Shown one piece after another: positions 8,497-16,852 of a DNA stretch of 44,758 nucleotides. The stretch comes from Minisyncoccota bacterium (GTDB lineage: Bacteria; Patescibacteriota; Minisyncoccia; Phycocordibacterales; UBA9973), in NCBI GenBank assembly GCA_018062505.1, contig JAGOSA010000004.1, positions 1 through 44,758 on the forward strand. Reading direction: 5' to 3'. The notes beneath the pieces were generated by a model. The model searched no databases. It had not been told where the DNA came from and saw nothing but the letters and a program-made list of their open reading frames with translations. The position numbers and the translations under genes were made by a program. Positions within the stretch are counted from its first letter, which is position 1. The number at the start of each line of letters is the position of its first letter.

Positions 8497-10641
8497 TTAC
8501 TTGCGAGCTGCAATGATTTCGTCAGCAACGTTCTTCGGCACGATATCGTAGCGGAGGAATTCCATGTTGAATCCTGCGCGACCTTCTGTCATAGAGCGAA
8601 GAGAAGTCATGTATCCGAACATTTCAGAAAGCGGAACGACAGCTTTGACGACTTGGTTCATGCCGCGAGCTTCCATACCTTCGATGAGTCCGCGCTTTGC
8701 AGAGAGTGAGCCAGTGACATCACCCATGAACTTGTCTGGAGTGACAACTTCAACTTTCATCATCGGTTCGAGAATAACAGGCTTCGCGAGCTTACAGCCG
8801 TCTTGGATTGCCATTGAAGCGGCGATCTTGAAGGCCATTTCGTTCGAGTCGACATCGTGGTACGAACCGTCCCAAAGTTCAACAGAAACGTTGACCATTT
8901 TGAAGCCAGCGAGCACGCCGCGGTCGAGACCTTCGCGGAAACCTTTTTCGATCGGCGCAATGTATTCCTGAGGAATAGCACCGCCCTTAATTGTGTTGAT
9001 GAATTCGAAGCCTTCTGAGCGCTTTGTGTTGCGTGGCAAATCTTCAGCGTCAACAGTCATATCCATTGGCTTGATCTTGATTTTAACGTGACCGTAGTTA
9101 CCGCGTCCGCCAGTCTGCTTGATGTACTTACCTTCTACCTGTGCGTCGCCAGTAATAGTTTCTCGGTAAGCAACCTGTGGCTTGCCAGTGTTTGCTTCAA
9201 CAGAGAATTCGCGCTTCATACGATCAACAATAATGTCGAGGTGAAGTTCACCCATGCCGGCAATAATTGTTTCGTTTGTTTCAGCATCAGTCGAAACGCG
9301 GAATGTCGGATCTTCGTCAGCGAGACGAGAAAGCGCAATACCCATTTTTTCTTGGTCAGCTTTTGTCTTTGGTTCGATGCGCATCGAGATAACTGGTTCT
9401 GGGAAGACGATACGTTCGAGAAGCACTGGATGATTTTCATCACAAAGTGTGTCTGAAGTCTTTGTATCTTTGAGGCCAACTGCCGCTGCGATTTCGCCAG
9501 CGAACACTTTCTTCACTTCTTCGCGATCGTTAGCGTGCATGCGGACGATACGGCCGATGCGCTCTTTGTTGCGAGTACGAGGATTGTAAATGTAAGAACC
9601 AGCTGTGAGCGTACCTGAGTAAACGCGGAAGAAGATCAACTGTCCAACGAATGGGTCAGTTGCAACCTTGAACGCGAGCGCTGAGAAAGGAGCAGTGTCA
9701 GTTGCAGGAAGTTCAACTTCAGCATCTGTGTCTGGATTGATTCCGACGAGCGCTGGAATGTCTGTTGGAGCTGGGAGGTAGTCGATAACAGCGTCGAGAA
9801 CGAGCTGCACGCCTTTGTTCTTGAGAGCAGAACCAGCGAAAACTGGGAAGATTTCGTTGGCGATAACTGCTTTGCGGAGAAGTTTCTTGAGAGTAGCGAG
9901 ATCTGGCTCGTTGCCATCGAGGTAAGAAGACATGACAGCTTCATCGTGCTGAACAATAGCTTCGAGAAGTTCTGCGCGATACTTTTCTACATCAGCAACC
10001 ATATCAGCTGGGATGTCTGCGCTTTCGATTATCTTGTCGCCCATTTCTCCTTGGAAGTAGTAAGCCTTCTTAGTGAGAAGATCAACGACACCTTCGTGCT
10101 TTTCTTCGAGACCGATTGGAAGCTGCATGCGGATTGCGCGCTTTGAGAGGCGGTCGAGAATCGTTTTGTATGAGTGTTCAAATGAAGCACCAGTTCGGTC
10201 GAGCTTGTTCACGAAACAGATACGTGGAACATGCGCTTCGTCAGCGTAGCGCCAGTTAGTTTCTGACTGTGGTTCAACGCCGGCAACGCCGTCGAAGACG
10301 ACAACAGCACCGTCAAGCACGCGGAGAGAGCGCTTAACTTCTACAGTAAAGTCGATGTGACCAGGAGTGTCGATGATATTGAAGCGATGCTTTTTGTTCT
10401 TATCTTCCTTTGCGTATGTTGGTGTCCAGAAACAAGTAACAGCAGCAGACGTAATTGTGATGCCGCGCTCCTTTTCCTGTTCCATCCAGTCGGTTGTCGC
10501 TTCACCGTTGTGAACTTCACCGATCTTGTGAGACATACCTGTGTAGTACAAGACACGCTCAGATGTAGTTGTTTTGCCCGCGTCGATGTGGGCGATGATA
10601 CCGAAATTTCTTACTTTCTCCAGTGGATAATCTCTTTCCAT
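8497..10641 (-). CDS. fusA: Elongation factor G
   Basis: 714 residues, slightly longer than the usual 690-700. It starts [20 protein letters not shown] with the P-loop AHIDAGKTT at 17-25, then [18 protein letters not shown] and NKLDR, the G1-G4 set of EF-G; domains II-V follow through [13 protein letters not shown] and the [18 protein letters not shown] near the C-terminus. EF-G drives translocation on the ribosome. It lies downstream of rpsL-rpsG as in the classical str order but is separated from rpsG by an unrelated gene and has its own promoter, so it is probably a separate transcription unit. Confidence 0.98.
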   Translation of the reverse strand: MERDYPLEKVRNFGIIAHIDAGKTTTSERVLYYTGMSHKIGEVHNGEATTDWMEQEKERGITITSAAVTCFWTPTYAKEDKNKKHRFNIIDTPGHIDFTVEVKRSLRVLDGAVVVFDGVAGVEPQSETNWRYADEAHVPRICFVNKLDRTGASFEHSYKTILDRLSKRAIRMQLPIGLEEKHEGVVDLLTKKAYYFQGEMGDKIIESADIPADMVADVEKYRAELLEAIVQHDEAVMSSYLDGNEPDLATLKKLLRKAVIANEIFPVFAGSALKNKGVQLVLDAVIDYLPAPTDIPALVGINPDTDAEVELPATDTAPFSALAFKVATDPFVGQLIFFRVYSGTLTAGSYIYNPRTRNKERIGRIVRMHANDREEVKKVFAGEIAAAVGLKDTKTSDTLCDENHPVLLERIVFPEPVISMRIEPKTKADQEKMGIALSRLADEDPTFRVSTDAETNETIIAGMGELHLDIIVDRMKREFSVEANTGKPQVAYRETITGDAQVEGKYIKQTGGRGNYGHVKIKIKPMDMTVDAEDLPRNTKRSEGFEFINTIKGGAIPQEYIAPIEKGFREGLDRGVLAGFKMVNVSVELWDGSYHDVDSNEMAFKIAASMAIQDGCKLAKPVILEPMMKVEVVTPDKFMGDVTGSLSAKRGLIEGMEARGMNQVVKAVVPLSEMFGYMTSLRSMTEGRAGFNMEFLRYDIVPKNVADEIIAARK

Positions 10642-10709
10642 AAATGATGATAATTAAGCAAATGCTTCAATAATAATGATAAAAACGATAATAAAAAAAG
10701 CGTCGCCGC

Positions 10710-10748
10710 TAGTAGGCCTACTATACGGCATTTGGGACTGTTGTGCAA
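10710..10748 (-). promoter_or_regulatory. fusA promoter with a palindrome at the start site
   Basis: Minus strand: -35 TTGCAC (10743-10748), 17-base spacer, -10 TATAGT (10720-10725). A perfect 14-base palindrome, TAGTAGGCCTACTA (10710-10723), overlaps the -10 and the expected start site. It is followed by a small hairpin AGCG-GCGA-CGCT and seven Ts (about 10694-10712). Confidence 0.7.
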
Positions 10749-10771
10749 ATGTCGAATTTTAAGAATATATG

Positions 10772-10802
10772 AGAAAAGGCACCCGTTGAGAGTGCCTTTT
10801 TC
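10772..10802 (-). terminator. Rho-independent terminator
   Basis: Stem AAAAGGCAC/GTGCCTTTT with T-runs; ends the 10834-11337 gene just before the fusA promoter. Confidence 0.85.
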
Positions 10803-10833
10803 TAGGTTTTTGATTGAATAATACTTTAAATGA

Positions 10834-11337
10834 TCAGTAGCTTGGGGCTGTCGCAATAGCATGGTTAATAATTTGCTTCTTGCACTTTTCGAGTTCCTCA
10901 TAGATTTCTCTAGCCTGAGCGTCATCGACTTGGTCTATTCTTGAATGTCGAAGCAGGAGGACAAGGTAGCTTTCCTTAATTGTCTGAAGTGCATCAGTAG
11001 CATAATTGTCTTTTCTAACAGTGCTTCTGAGGTAAACTGTACCGTGCTTTGTCTCGTGGGAATGAATCGCAGCGACAAAATTCTTAAGTGTTTTGTCGAA
11101 AGATCTTCCTTTGACTACTCCTACTAATACCTTTTCCTTGCGCCGATATATATCAAGCCCAAATGGAATTAGATAATCAAAATTTTTCGGCTCTATTTTA
11201 AAGCCATTTAAGCTGAAATGGCAGTAAAAGAATAGTTTTCTATCGAACAAGCTAGTCAGAATGTGGTACTCCACATCATTGAGCCCTTCGATTGCGTACT
11301 TTGGAATTTCTCCCATATAAGTGATTAACTGTTTCAT
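10834..11337 (-). CDS. Hypothetical protein inserted between rpsG and fusA
   Basis: 167 residues, soluble, no signal peptide. I do not recognise it. The middle is basic (RRKEK, KGRSFDKTLKNF), and the last third looks helical and charged (DDAQAREIYEELEKCKKQ). One His pair (IHSHETKHG) around residues 91-99 is the only cluster that could bind metal. It has its own promoter and terminator, and its codons are more AT-rich than those of fusA and rpsG, so it looks like a later insertion into the str order rather than a translation gene. Confidence 0.7.
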   Translation of the reverse strand: MKQLITYMGEIPKYAIEGLNDVEYHILTSLFDRKLFFYCHFSLNGFKIEPKNFDYLIPFGLDIYRRKEKVLVGVVKGRSFDKTLKNFVAAIHSHETKHGTVYLRSTVRKDNYATDALQTIKESYLVLLLRHSRIDQVDDAQAREIYEELEKCKKQIINHAIATAPSY

Positions 11338-11361
11338 TATTTTATTTTTAGGTGGTTCGGG

Positions 11362-11392
11362 ATTATAGTACGTTATTTTTTAATATTGTCAA
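11362..11392 (-). promoter_or_regulatory. Promoter of the 10834-11337 gene
   Basis: Minus strand: perfect -35 TTGACA (11387-11392) and -10 TATAAT (11362-11367) with a long 19-base spacer; leader about 18 bases, which supports the ATG at 11337. Confidence 0.65.
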
Positions 11393-11427
11393 TAATACTA
11401 AAAAGATTAAACATACTTATGCAGCCA

Positions 11428-11459
11428 AACAAAAACTCTCCTTTTGGAGAGTTTTTGTT
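11428..11459 (-). terminator. rpsG terminator
   Basis: 14-bp stem AACAAAAACTCTCC around TTTT; ends the rpsL-rpsG unit. Confidence 0.9.
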
Positions 11460-11475
11460 TTTAAAATTGAGTGTA

Positions 11476-11943
11476 TTACCAAGCAAAGTGAGCGAAAGCT
11501 TTGTTCGATTCCGCCATCTTGTGCGTATCGTCGCGCTTCTTGATTGCAGCACCTTCGTTCTTAGAAGCATTGATGAGTTCGTCAGCGAGCTTTTCACCCA
11601 TTGGGCGGCCCTTCCCAGAGCGAGCTGCGTTGATGATCCATCGCATAGCGAGTGCGCGCTTGCGCTCTTCGCGGACTTCGCGAGGAACCTGATAGTTCGC
11701 GCCACCGATTCGGCGAGAGCGGACTTCCATAGCTGGTCCTGCGTTGCGGATAGCTGTATCGAAGACTTCGATTGGATCAAGCTTTGTCTTTTCCTTGATG
11801 ATGTCGAGAGCTGAGTAGACAACCTTGCGAGCAGTTTCCTTTTTGCCATCCCACATGATGCAGTTGATGAACTTTCCAAGACGGGCATTCTGGAAGACAA
11901 TGTCCGGCTGTGCGATATTTCGGTTTTTTACTTTGCGTCGCAT
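11476..11943 (-). CDS. rpsG: 30S ribosomal protein S7
   Basis: 155 residues, the usual length. It starts MRRKVKNRNIAQPD and contains the S7 signatures LGKFINCIMWDGKK, AIRNAGPAMEVRSRRIGGA, YQVPREVREERK and ALAMRWIINAAR. S7 nucleates assembly of the 30S head and contacts the E-site tRNA. It lies 57 bases after rpsL and they are almost certainly one transcript ending at the strong hairpin at 11428-11459. Confidence 0.98.
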   Translation of the reverse strand: MRRKVKNRNIAQPDIVFQNARLGKFINCIMWDGKKETARKVVYSALDIIKEKTKLDPIEVFDTAIRNAGPAMEVRSRRIGGANYQVPREVREERKRALAMRWIINAARSGKGRPMGEKLADELINASKNEGAAIKKRDDTHKMAESNKAFAHFAW

Positions 11944-12000
11944 ATGGTTGTAATGGGTTTAATAATTATTTTAGAAAAAAGTAATAGATATTTCAGATGA

Positions 12001-12423
12001 CTATGCCTTTGGAGCCTTAGGTCGCTTTGCACCGTAGAGTGAGCGTGACTGGCGTCGCTTGTCGACACCTGTAGCGTCCAAGAGGCCGCGTACGATGTGG
12101 TAACGGACACCGATGAGGTCTTTGACGCGACCGCCGCGGAGAACGACAACTGAGTGTTCCTGAAGGTTGTGGCCTTCACCTGGAATGTATGCAGTAACTT
12201 CGAGGCCGTTAGTGAGGCGAACACGGGCAATCTTTCGGAGAGCTGAGTTAGGCTTCTTTGGAGTAACTGTTGTTACTTTTGTGCAGACACCGCGCTTGAA
12301 AGGAGATGGGTAAAAAACAGGCTTGTTCTTGATAGAGTTGAAGCCGCGCATAAGAGCAACAGACCGCGTTTTGCGCAGCTGCTTTTTTCTTCCTTTTCGT
12401 ACTAGTTGACTGATTCGAGCCAT
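12001..12423 (-). CDS. rpsL: 30S ribosomal protein S12 with an internal insertion
   Basis: 140 residues versus about 124 in E. coli. The conserved parts are clear: [11 protein letters not shown] at the start, [20 protein letters not shown] (the decoding-site loop), [20 protein letters not shown] and VRYHIVRG. The extra length is mostly an insertion of roughly 15 residues ([18 protein letters not shown]) at about 25-42, between the N-terminal tail and the KRGVC strand. S12 controls decoding accuracy. The gene opens the rpsL-rpsG transcript; a promoter and a leader hairpin are visible upstream. Confidence 0.98.
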   Translation of the reverse strand: MARISQLVRKGRKKQLRKTRSVALMRGFNSIKNKPVFYPSPFKRGVCTKVTTVTPKKPNSALRKIARVRLTNGLEVTAYIPGEGHNLQEHSVVVLRGGRVKDLIGVRYHIVRGLLDATGVDKRRQSRSLYGAKRPKAPKA

Positions 12424-12435
12424 GTAAATTTAAAA

Positions 12436-12488
12436 TAGTCCGTAGGGACTAGCGAGAATAATCTACTACGCCCTAGATAAAAATGCAA
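12436..12488 (-). promoter_or_regulatory. rpsL promoter and leader hairpin
   Basis: Minus strand: -35 TTGCAT (12483-12488), 17-base spacer, -10 TAGATT (12460-12465). The leader begins almost at once with the hairpin TAGTCC-CTAC-GGACTA (12436-12451) and TTTT, a weak attenuator-like shape. Confidence 0.7.
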
Positions 12489-12501
12489 GCGCTTATCTAG
12501 G
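12472..12501. repeat. Inverted repeat around the rpsL -35 box
   Basis: Arms CCTAGATAA (12472-12480) and TTATCTAGG (12493-12501). The -35 of rpsL lies in the loop and the stop codon of the upstream protease gene lies in one arm. It could terminate the protease gene, or be an operator. Confidence 0.6.
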
Positions 12502-13123
12502 CCGCAAGCCCAGTTAAGAGAGAAAATGCCCAAAAAACGAGGGGAAGCAAGTACTTCCAGCCGAAAATCACAAAGATAATGACAAAAAACAGGGAGTAGC
12601 GCTCAAGCCATGATTCATACTTGAAAAAGCGTGCCGGCAAGAGGCTAAAGAGAATGCGGGAGCCGTCTAGTGGAGGAACTGGAATGAGGTTAAATATAGC
12701 CAAAAGCACATTGACGAGGACAATAGAGGCCGATATTGTCATGAGTGATTCAAACATCGCTTTTGAGAGAAATGTCATATCCGGCAAGAAGCGGATCAGT
12801 ACTGAGAAAACAATAGCAATGATGATATTCATGACGACGCCTGCTGCAGCCACCAAAATAGTGCCTCTTCGGCGGTTGCGGAAATTGTTTGGGTTGTATG
12901 GAACTGGCTTTGCCCAGCCAAACATAAAGCCTGCATGAGTAAGGGCCAAAATGAGAGGGAGAGCAATCGTACCTACTGGGTCGATATGTTTGAGTGGATT
13001 GAGAGAAAGGCGACCGGCAACCTTTGCAGTCGGGTCCCCTTCTTTGTAGGCCATGAATCCATGAGCCACCTCGTGGACCATGACCGACAATATGAGAATG
13101 AGGACATAAAAGACTGTATCCAT
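12497..13123 (-). CDS. Site-2 protease family (M50) membrane metalloprotease
   Basis: 208 residues from the ATG at 13121-13123; a TTG three codons earlier is less likely because a -10 (TATAAC) sits just upstream. It has the zinc motif HEVAH at about 17-21 inside the first transmembrane helix, and NLIPVPPLDG near 150, the second metal-ligand motif, in a later helix. Four to five hydrophobic helices are visible. Members cut substrates within the membrane. No PDZ domain is present, as in the short FpeB/YwhC-like group. Divergent from rpmB. Confidence 0.9.
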   Translation of the reverse strand: MDTVFYVLILILSVMVHEVAHGFMAYKEGDPTAKVAGRLSLNPLKHIDPVGTIALPLILALTHAGFMFGWAKPVPYNPNNFRNRRRGTILVAAAGVVMNIIIAIVFSVLIRFLPDMTFLSKAMFESLMTISASIVLVNVLLAIFNLIPVPPLDGSRILFSLLPARFFKYESWLERYSLFFVIIFVIFGWKYLLPLVFWAFSLLTGLAA

Positions 13124-13165
13124 GGGTTGCAATGTTATAAGTCGTATGATACCATGCGTAACGCA

Positions 13166-13411
13166 ATGGCTAAAGTCTGTGCAATAACAAAAAAGAGCTC
13201 ACTTGTTGCGAACGGTTACTCGAACAGTGTTCGTGCTACCAAGTTCAACCCTACGGGCAAGCGCCGCAAGTATGCAAACCTCCAGAAAAAGAGGATTTTT
13301 GTGCCTGAGCTCAATAAGACTTTCATCCTCACGATCTCTACTGACGCAATCAAGACAATCAACAAGCGCGGCGCCTACGTTACCCTCAAAAAGGCTGGCA
13401 TAATCAAGTAG
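13166..13411 (+). CDS. rpmB: 50S ribosomal protein L28
   Basis: 81 residues from ATG 13166 (MAKVCAITKK); an in-frame ATG four codons earlier would only add MRNA and lies nearer the -10 TATGAT at 13145-13150. The order KVCAITKK…ATKFNPTGKRRKYANLQKKR…KGA/RGAYVTLKKAG matches bL28. Only one Cys of the zinc pair seen in some homologues is present. It is monocistronic, with a strong terminator. Confidence 0.93.
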   Translation: MAKVCAITKKSSLVANGYSNSVRATKFNPTGKRRKYANLQKKRIFVPELNKTFILTISTDAIKTINKRGAYVTLKKAGIIK

Positions 13412-13438
13412 CCATAAAATATAATCTCTCCGAGACAC

Positions 13439-13462
13439 GAAAAAGCCCTGCTGGGCTTTTTC
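13439..13462 (+). terminator. Bidirectional terminator between rpmB and the MBL gene
   Basis: 10-bp stem GAAAAAGCCC/GGGCTTTTTC with a TGCT loop; serves rpmB and possibly the convergent gene. Confidence 0.88.
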
Positions 13463-13509
13463 TCATTCCGGCGCCGACGCGCCTCCATGGGCCTCGCATC
13501 ATATATAGA

Positions 13510-14376
13510 TTACTTTTCAGTACTACGGGACATGGTGACGCCATCAGTCATAAACGTGATCGTTCCGGACTCGCAAGTCGACAGCTTCAAAATCCTGAGC
13601 GACATTACCCTTTCAATTACTTCCTTGTGAGGATGGCCGTACGAGTTGTCGCAGCCGGCAGAAATAATTGCCGTGATGGGACGCACAGCTTTCAGGAATG
13701 CTTCGCTCGAAGATGTCCGAGATCCATGGTGACCTAGCTTGATAACATTTGCAGAAATATCAGCTTTGGTTTTCAGGATTTCATTTTCCGTCGGAACGCC
13801 TGCATCTCCGGTCAGCATAAATGTTTGTTCGCCGTATGTAAGCATGCCAACAATGGATGCATCGTTCGTATCTTCTCCTTCGTAAAGCGACCTTGGCGCG
13901 AGCACCGTAAAGACAATTCCCCGCTCTTGGTCGAGGATAATTTTCATGCCGGTTCTGGCAATAATGTGTGGTACTTTGTAGGCGGAAACGTCAGACAAAA
14001 GAGTCGCATATAGCTTAGAACCAGAGGAAATCCCAGGCTCAATAAATTGCCCAATCCTATAGTTTTCGATGAGCATTGGCAGTCCGCCGATGTGGTCCGC
14101 ATCAGGATGAGTTTCCAAAATAATATCGATCGCTTTATCGCCCGGCGACATGGCACTCTTCATTTTTTTGGAAAGCGTGCCGCTCGTCTTGCCGCCATCG
14201 ATCAGCATGTCATTGCCGTTCGGCGCCTTGATGTAGATCGCATCGCCTTGGCCAATATCGAGGAAAGAAACCTGCAGCTGGCTGGATGAATGGTTGGCAA
14301 TTTTAGACGAATAGAAAGTCGCCAAGTAAAGCGCAATGGCAACCATCCCCATTAGTATTTTCGTTTTCTGGCGCAC
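13510..14376 (-). CDS. ComEC-type metallo-beta-lactamase domain protein
   Basis: 288 residues from GTG 14376. One N-terminal membrane helix (about 8-24) is followed by a metallo-beta-lactamase fold: FLDIGQGDA (about 38-46), MLIDGG, then THPDADHIGG with the metal motif HPDADH at about 90-95, LTGDAG, and KLGHHGSRTSSS. This matches the C-terminal hydrolase domain of ComEC, but without the ComEC channel. The domain may act on DNA outside the membrane, or on another phosphodiester. Start: an extended -10 (TGTATACT) lies 7 bases before this GTG, giving a leaderless mRNA; ATG 14352 is the alternative, and a TTG at 14421 lies upstream of the promoter. Confidence 0.85.
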   Translation of the reverse strand: MRQKTKILMGMVAIALYLATFYSSKIANHSSSQLQVSFLDIGQGDAIYIKAPNGNDMLIDGGKTSGTLSKKMKSAMSPGDKAIDIILETHPDADHIGGLPMLIENYRIGQFIEPGISSGSKLYATLLSDVSAYKVPHIIARTGMKIILDQERGIVFTVLAPRSLYEGEDTNDASIVGMLTYGEQTFMLTGDAGVPTENEILKTKADISANVIKLGHHGSRTSSSEAFLKAVRPITAIISAGCDNSYGHPHKEVIERVMSLRILKLSTCESGTITFMTDGVTMSRSTEK

Positions 14377-14425
14377 AGCAAACAGTATACAGAATTGAGA
14401 TGAAGTAGATATAAAATGCAAAATA

Positions 14426-14455
14426 AAAACTCCGGCAAATTAATGCTGGAGTTTT
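14426..14455 (-). terminator. Rho-independent terminator
   Basis: Minus-strand stem AAAACTCC/GGAGTTTT with an inner GC/GC pair, then TTATTTT; ends the 55-residue gene. Confidence 0.7.
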
Positions 14456-14504
14456 GTGGGTCACCCTTACGGGAGTGGGGTCAAACTATCTTGGTGATAA
14501 TTAA

Positions 14505-14672
14505 TTAAGACTGTTTTAAGTATTGATTAATTAGTCCTAAAGTAACAGGTAGAACTACAATTGCAAAAATTAATATGATTGCCCATGTTGTTCCTTTGCT
14601 ATTTTTAGCAGTTTTGCTCGGTTGAGCTGAGCCGTAATTTCTTTCGTTTGAGTATGTTTCGTTTGAATACAT
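14505..14672 (-). CDS. Small single-helix membrane protein
   Basis: 55 residues (MYSNETYSNERNYGSAQPSK then a basic stretch, a helix at about 29-48, and the tail NQYLKQS). The polar Asn/Ser/Tyr-rich front end, the KNSKGTTW border and one hydrophobic helix make a typical small membrane protein. It is supported by a perfect consensus promoter at the right distance and its own terminator. It follows pgk but is transcribed separately. Function unknown. Confidence 0.65.
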   Translation of the reverse strand: MYSNETYSNERNYGSAQPSKTAKNSKGTTWAIILIFAIVVLPVTLGLINQYLKQS

Positions 14673-14705
14673 TTTTATTTATTTTTGGGGGTTTGAATTA
14701 TTACT

Positions 14706-14739
14706 ATTATAGCAGGTACTAGTGATTCTGTCAAGTACC
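14706..14739 (-). promoter_or_regulatory. Consensus promoter with inverted repeat, 55-residue gene
   Basis: Minus strand: TTGACA (14729-14734), 17-base spacer, TATAAT (14706-14711) with TG one base before it. An inverted repeat GGTACT (14715-14720) / AGTACC (14734-14739) encloses the spacer and touches the -35, a plausible operator. Confidence 0.85.
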
Positions 14740-14775
14740 TTCCTAGCTATAAAGTGTCTACCAAGGAGACGAGCG

Positions 14776-14801
14776 AAAAACCCTTATATTACAAGGTTTT
14801 A
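14776..14801 (-). terminator. pgk terminator
   Basis: Minus-strand stem AAAACCTT/AAGGGTTTT (one bulge) and a T-run before the C-rich flank. Confidence 0.6.
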
Positions 14802-14839
14802 ACGATATTAGTGATTTTTAGCTGTTTTTTGCTTAAAAA

Positions 14840-15991
14840 CTAGGATTCCAAGGCCGAAATGCCGGGTAAAGTCCCCTTTTCGAGAAAATCGAGAGTCGCT
14901 CCCCCGCCGGTTGAGATGAAATGGAGCTTGTCCTGCAAGCCTAGTTTGGAAACGAGCGACACTGTATCCCCGCCGCCTACGGTTGTTTTGGTGGTTTGGT
15001 TGAGAGTAGCAAGCTTGGCGAGCAAGGCTTCAGTCGCGCTGGCAAATCCATCTTCGTATTTCCCCATCGGGCCATTCCAGAGTACGGTCTTTGCGCCAAG
15101 AAGCGCGGCTTCAATTGCGGCAACCGACTTTACGCCAATGTCGACGATCGTATCGTCTTTGCCGACTTCGTTGATGCCGATTGTGGCGGTAGTCGATCCG
15201 GCTGCATCGGCCTCGCGGCTGACGACGACGTCTGTCGGTATGATCATGTTTTCGGATTCAAATATAGAAATATCCACCTTCTCGGCTTCGTCGTGCAGCG
15301 ACTTCCCTATTTCCATTCCTTTGGCAAAAAGAATTTGGTTGAGCAGTGCGCCGCCAATGACTGTCATGTCGGCTTTCTGCGAAAGTTTCTGGATGAGCGG
15401 AAGCTTGGTCGAAAGTTTTGCGCCGCCGAACATTGCGATAAACGGCCTTTCCGGATTGTCGATCATGACGGAAAGATGCTCGATCTCTTCCAAAAGCTGC
15501 ATGCCAGCATACGAGGGCAACATTTTCGGAACACCGACAACGCTCGCATGTTCGCGATGCGAAACAGAAAATGCATCATTGACGTAAATCTCGCCGAGGC
15601 TTGCAAGCCACGCCGCGAACTCTTTGTCATTTTCTTTTTCTCCGGCAAATGCGCGGATGTTCGGCAAAAGGAGGACATTGCCGTTCTGGATCTGCGAAGC
15701 AACTTTTTCGATCGTGCCTTTGTCGGCGGAGCGGACGTAGGCAAGCGGCACTTTATTTTCTTCGAGCACTTTGACTACAGGACTCAGGTCTGCGCTTCCG
15801 TCGTCGCCAAGATGCGTCATCAGAATAACTTTCGCGCCGCGCGATGTCAGAAACTGAATTGTCGGCAAAGCTCGCACGATGCGGAACGTATCTCTCGCAT
15901 TACCGTCTTTGATTGGCACATTCAAGTCACTCCGCAAAATGATGCGCTTGCCTTCGATGTGTTCGATTGTTGATACACTCTTGAGATTCAT
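14840..15991 (-). CDS. pgk: Phosphoglycerate kinase
   Basis: 383 residues, close to the usual 390. Family landmarks: IILRSDLNVPIKDG near the N-terminus, MTHLGDDGS (usually HLGRP), YVNDAFSVSHREHAS, FGGAKLSTKLP, VLWNGPMGKYE and TTVGGGDTVSLV (usually GGGDT-x-A). It catalyses ATP formation from 1,3-bisphosphoglycerate in glycolysis. It lies 34 bases after tpiA on the same strand, so the two are surely co-transcribed. Confidence 0.97.
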   Translation of the reverse strand: MNLKSVSTIEHIEGKRIILRSDLNVPIKDGNARDTFRIVRALPTIQFLTSRGAKVILMTHLGDDGSADLSPVVKVLEENKVPLAYVRSADKGTIEKVASQIQNGNVLLLPNIRAFAGEKENDKEFAAWLASLGEIYVNDAFSVSHREHASVVGVPKMLPSYAGMQLLEEIEHLSVMIDNPERPFIAMFGGAKLSTKLPLIQKLSQKADMTVIGGALLNQILFAKGMEIGKSLHDEAEKVDISIFESENMIIPTDVVVSREADAAGSTTATIGINEVGKDDTIVDIGVKSVAAIEAALLGAKTVLWNGPMGKYEDGFASATEALLAKLATLNQTTKTTVGGGDTVSLVSKLGLQDKLHFISTGGGATLDFLEKGTLPGISALES

Positions 15992-16025
15992 GGATAAAGA
16001 AATATAAAATCTACTTAGAAATAAT

Positions 16026-16799
16026 TTAGAATGAATTAATTATTGAGACAAATGATTTTGCATCCAAGCTTGCGCGCCCAACGAGAACACCATGCATGCC
16101 GGCAACGCCGACGAACTCTTTTACATTCTTGTTCGTCACAGATCCGCCATAGAGAATGGCGACTGACTTCATGGCTTTTTCGTCGAGCATGTCTGATATA
16201 ACTTTCTGGATGTAGATGCGCATTTCGCGCGCGTCTTCAGGCGTTGCGGCCGCTTTTGCGCCAACAGCCCAAACCGGTTCGTATGCAATGATCGTATTTG
16301 CTGCATCCTTTTTCGAAAGTCCTTCGAGCACCATGAGCTGTTCGCGGACATCGGCATGAGAATGGTCTGTATCTGTTCTGTCATGCTCGCCAACGCAAAG
16401 GATCGGACGAATGCCGGCTGCGTGCGCGGCTTTCAACTTCATCAAGACAACATCATTGCTCTCGCCGAGAGCTCGGCGTTCTGAGTGTCCGACGATTGCA
16501 TACTTAACGCCAAGTGATGCGAGCGCTTTTGGAGAAACTTCCCCAGTATATGGGCCAACCATCATCGGAGAAAGGTCTTGCGCGCCAAGAATGTACTTCC
16601 CTTTTTTGATTCCGGCGCCAACAGTCTGGAGAAATGGAAATGGCGGACAGACTATTGCGGAGATTGTTGTTTTTGCTGCAGTTTTTCCGACTGTAACTTT
16701 TCCGATTGAAACTTTTCCGATTGCGGCAGAAAGTTTCGCTGCTTCCTTGAGCGTTTCTGGGTACTCTTTCCAGTTGCCGATGATGTATATGTTGTTCAT
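16026..16799 (-). CDS. tpiA: Triosephosphate isomerase
   Basis: 257 residues. The N-terminal catalytic Lys is in GNWKEYPETL (usually GNWKMN), the catalytic His in IVGHSERRALGE and the catalytic Glu in AYEPVWAVGA; the phosphate-binding ILYGGSV is near the end. It interconverts dihydroxyacetone phosphate and glyceraldehyde 3-phosphate. A low-complexity repeat KVTVGKTAAKTT near 28-45 looks like a small local expansion of the helix before strand 2. Upstream of pgk and downstream of a small membrane-protein gene. Confidence 0.97.
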   Translation of the reverse strand: MNNIYIIGNWKEYPETLKEAAKLSAAIGKVSIGKVTVGKTAAKTTISAIVCPPFPFLQTVGAGIKKGKYILGAQDLSPMMVGPYTGEVSPKALASLGVKYAIVGHSERRALGESNDVVLMKLKAAHAAGIRPILCVGEHDRTDTDHSHADVREQLMVLEGLSKKDAANTIIAYEPVWAVGAKAAATPEDAREMRIYIQKVISDMLDEKAMKSVAILYGGSVTNKNVKEFVGVAGMHGVLVGRASLDAKSFVSIINSF

Positions 16800-16852
16800 G
16801 AAGAATGTATGAGTTAAAGATTAAGTAAGAATAAAGAAATAATAAAATGAAA

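Noticed and set aside
14996-15973. Long open frame on the plus strand opposite pgk
   Set aside because: It is an antisense shadow of pgk, which is unmistakable on the minus strand; no recognisable motifs.
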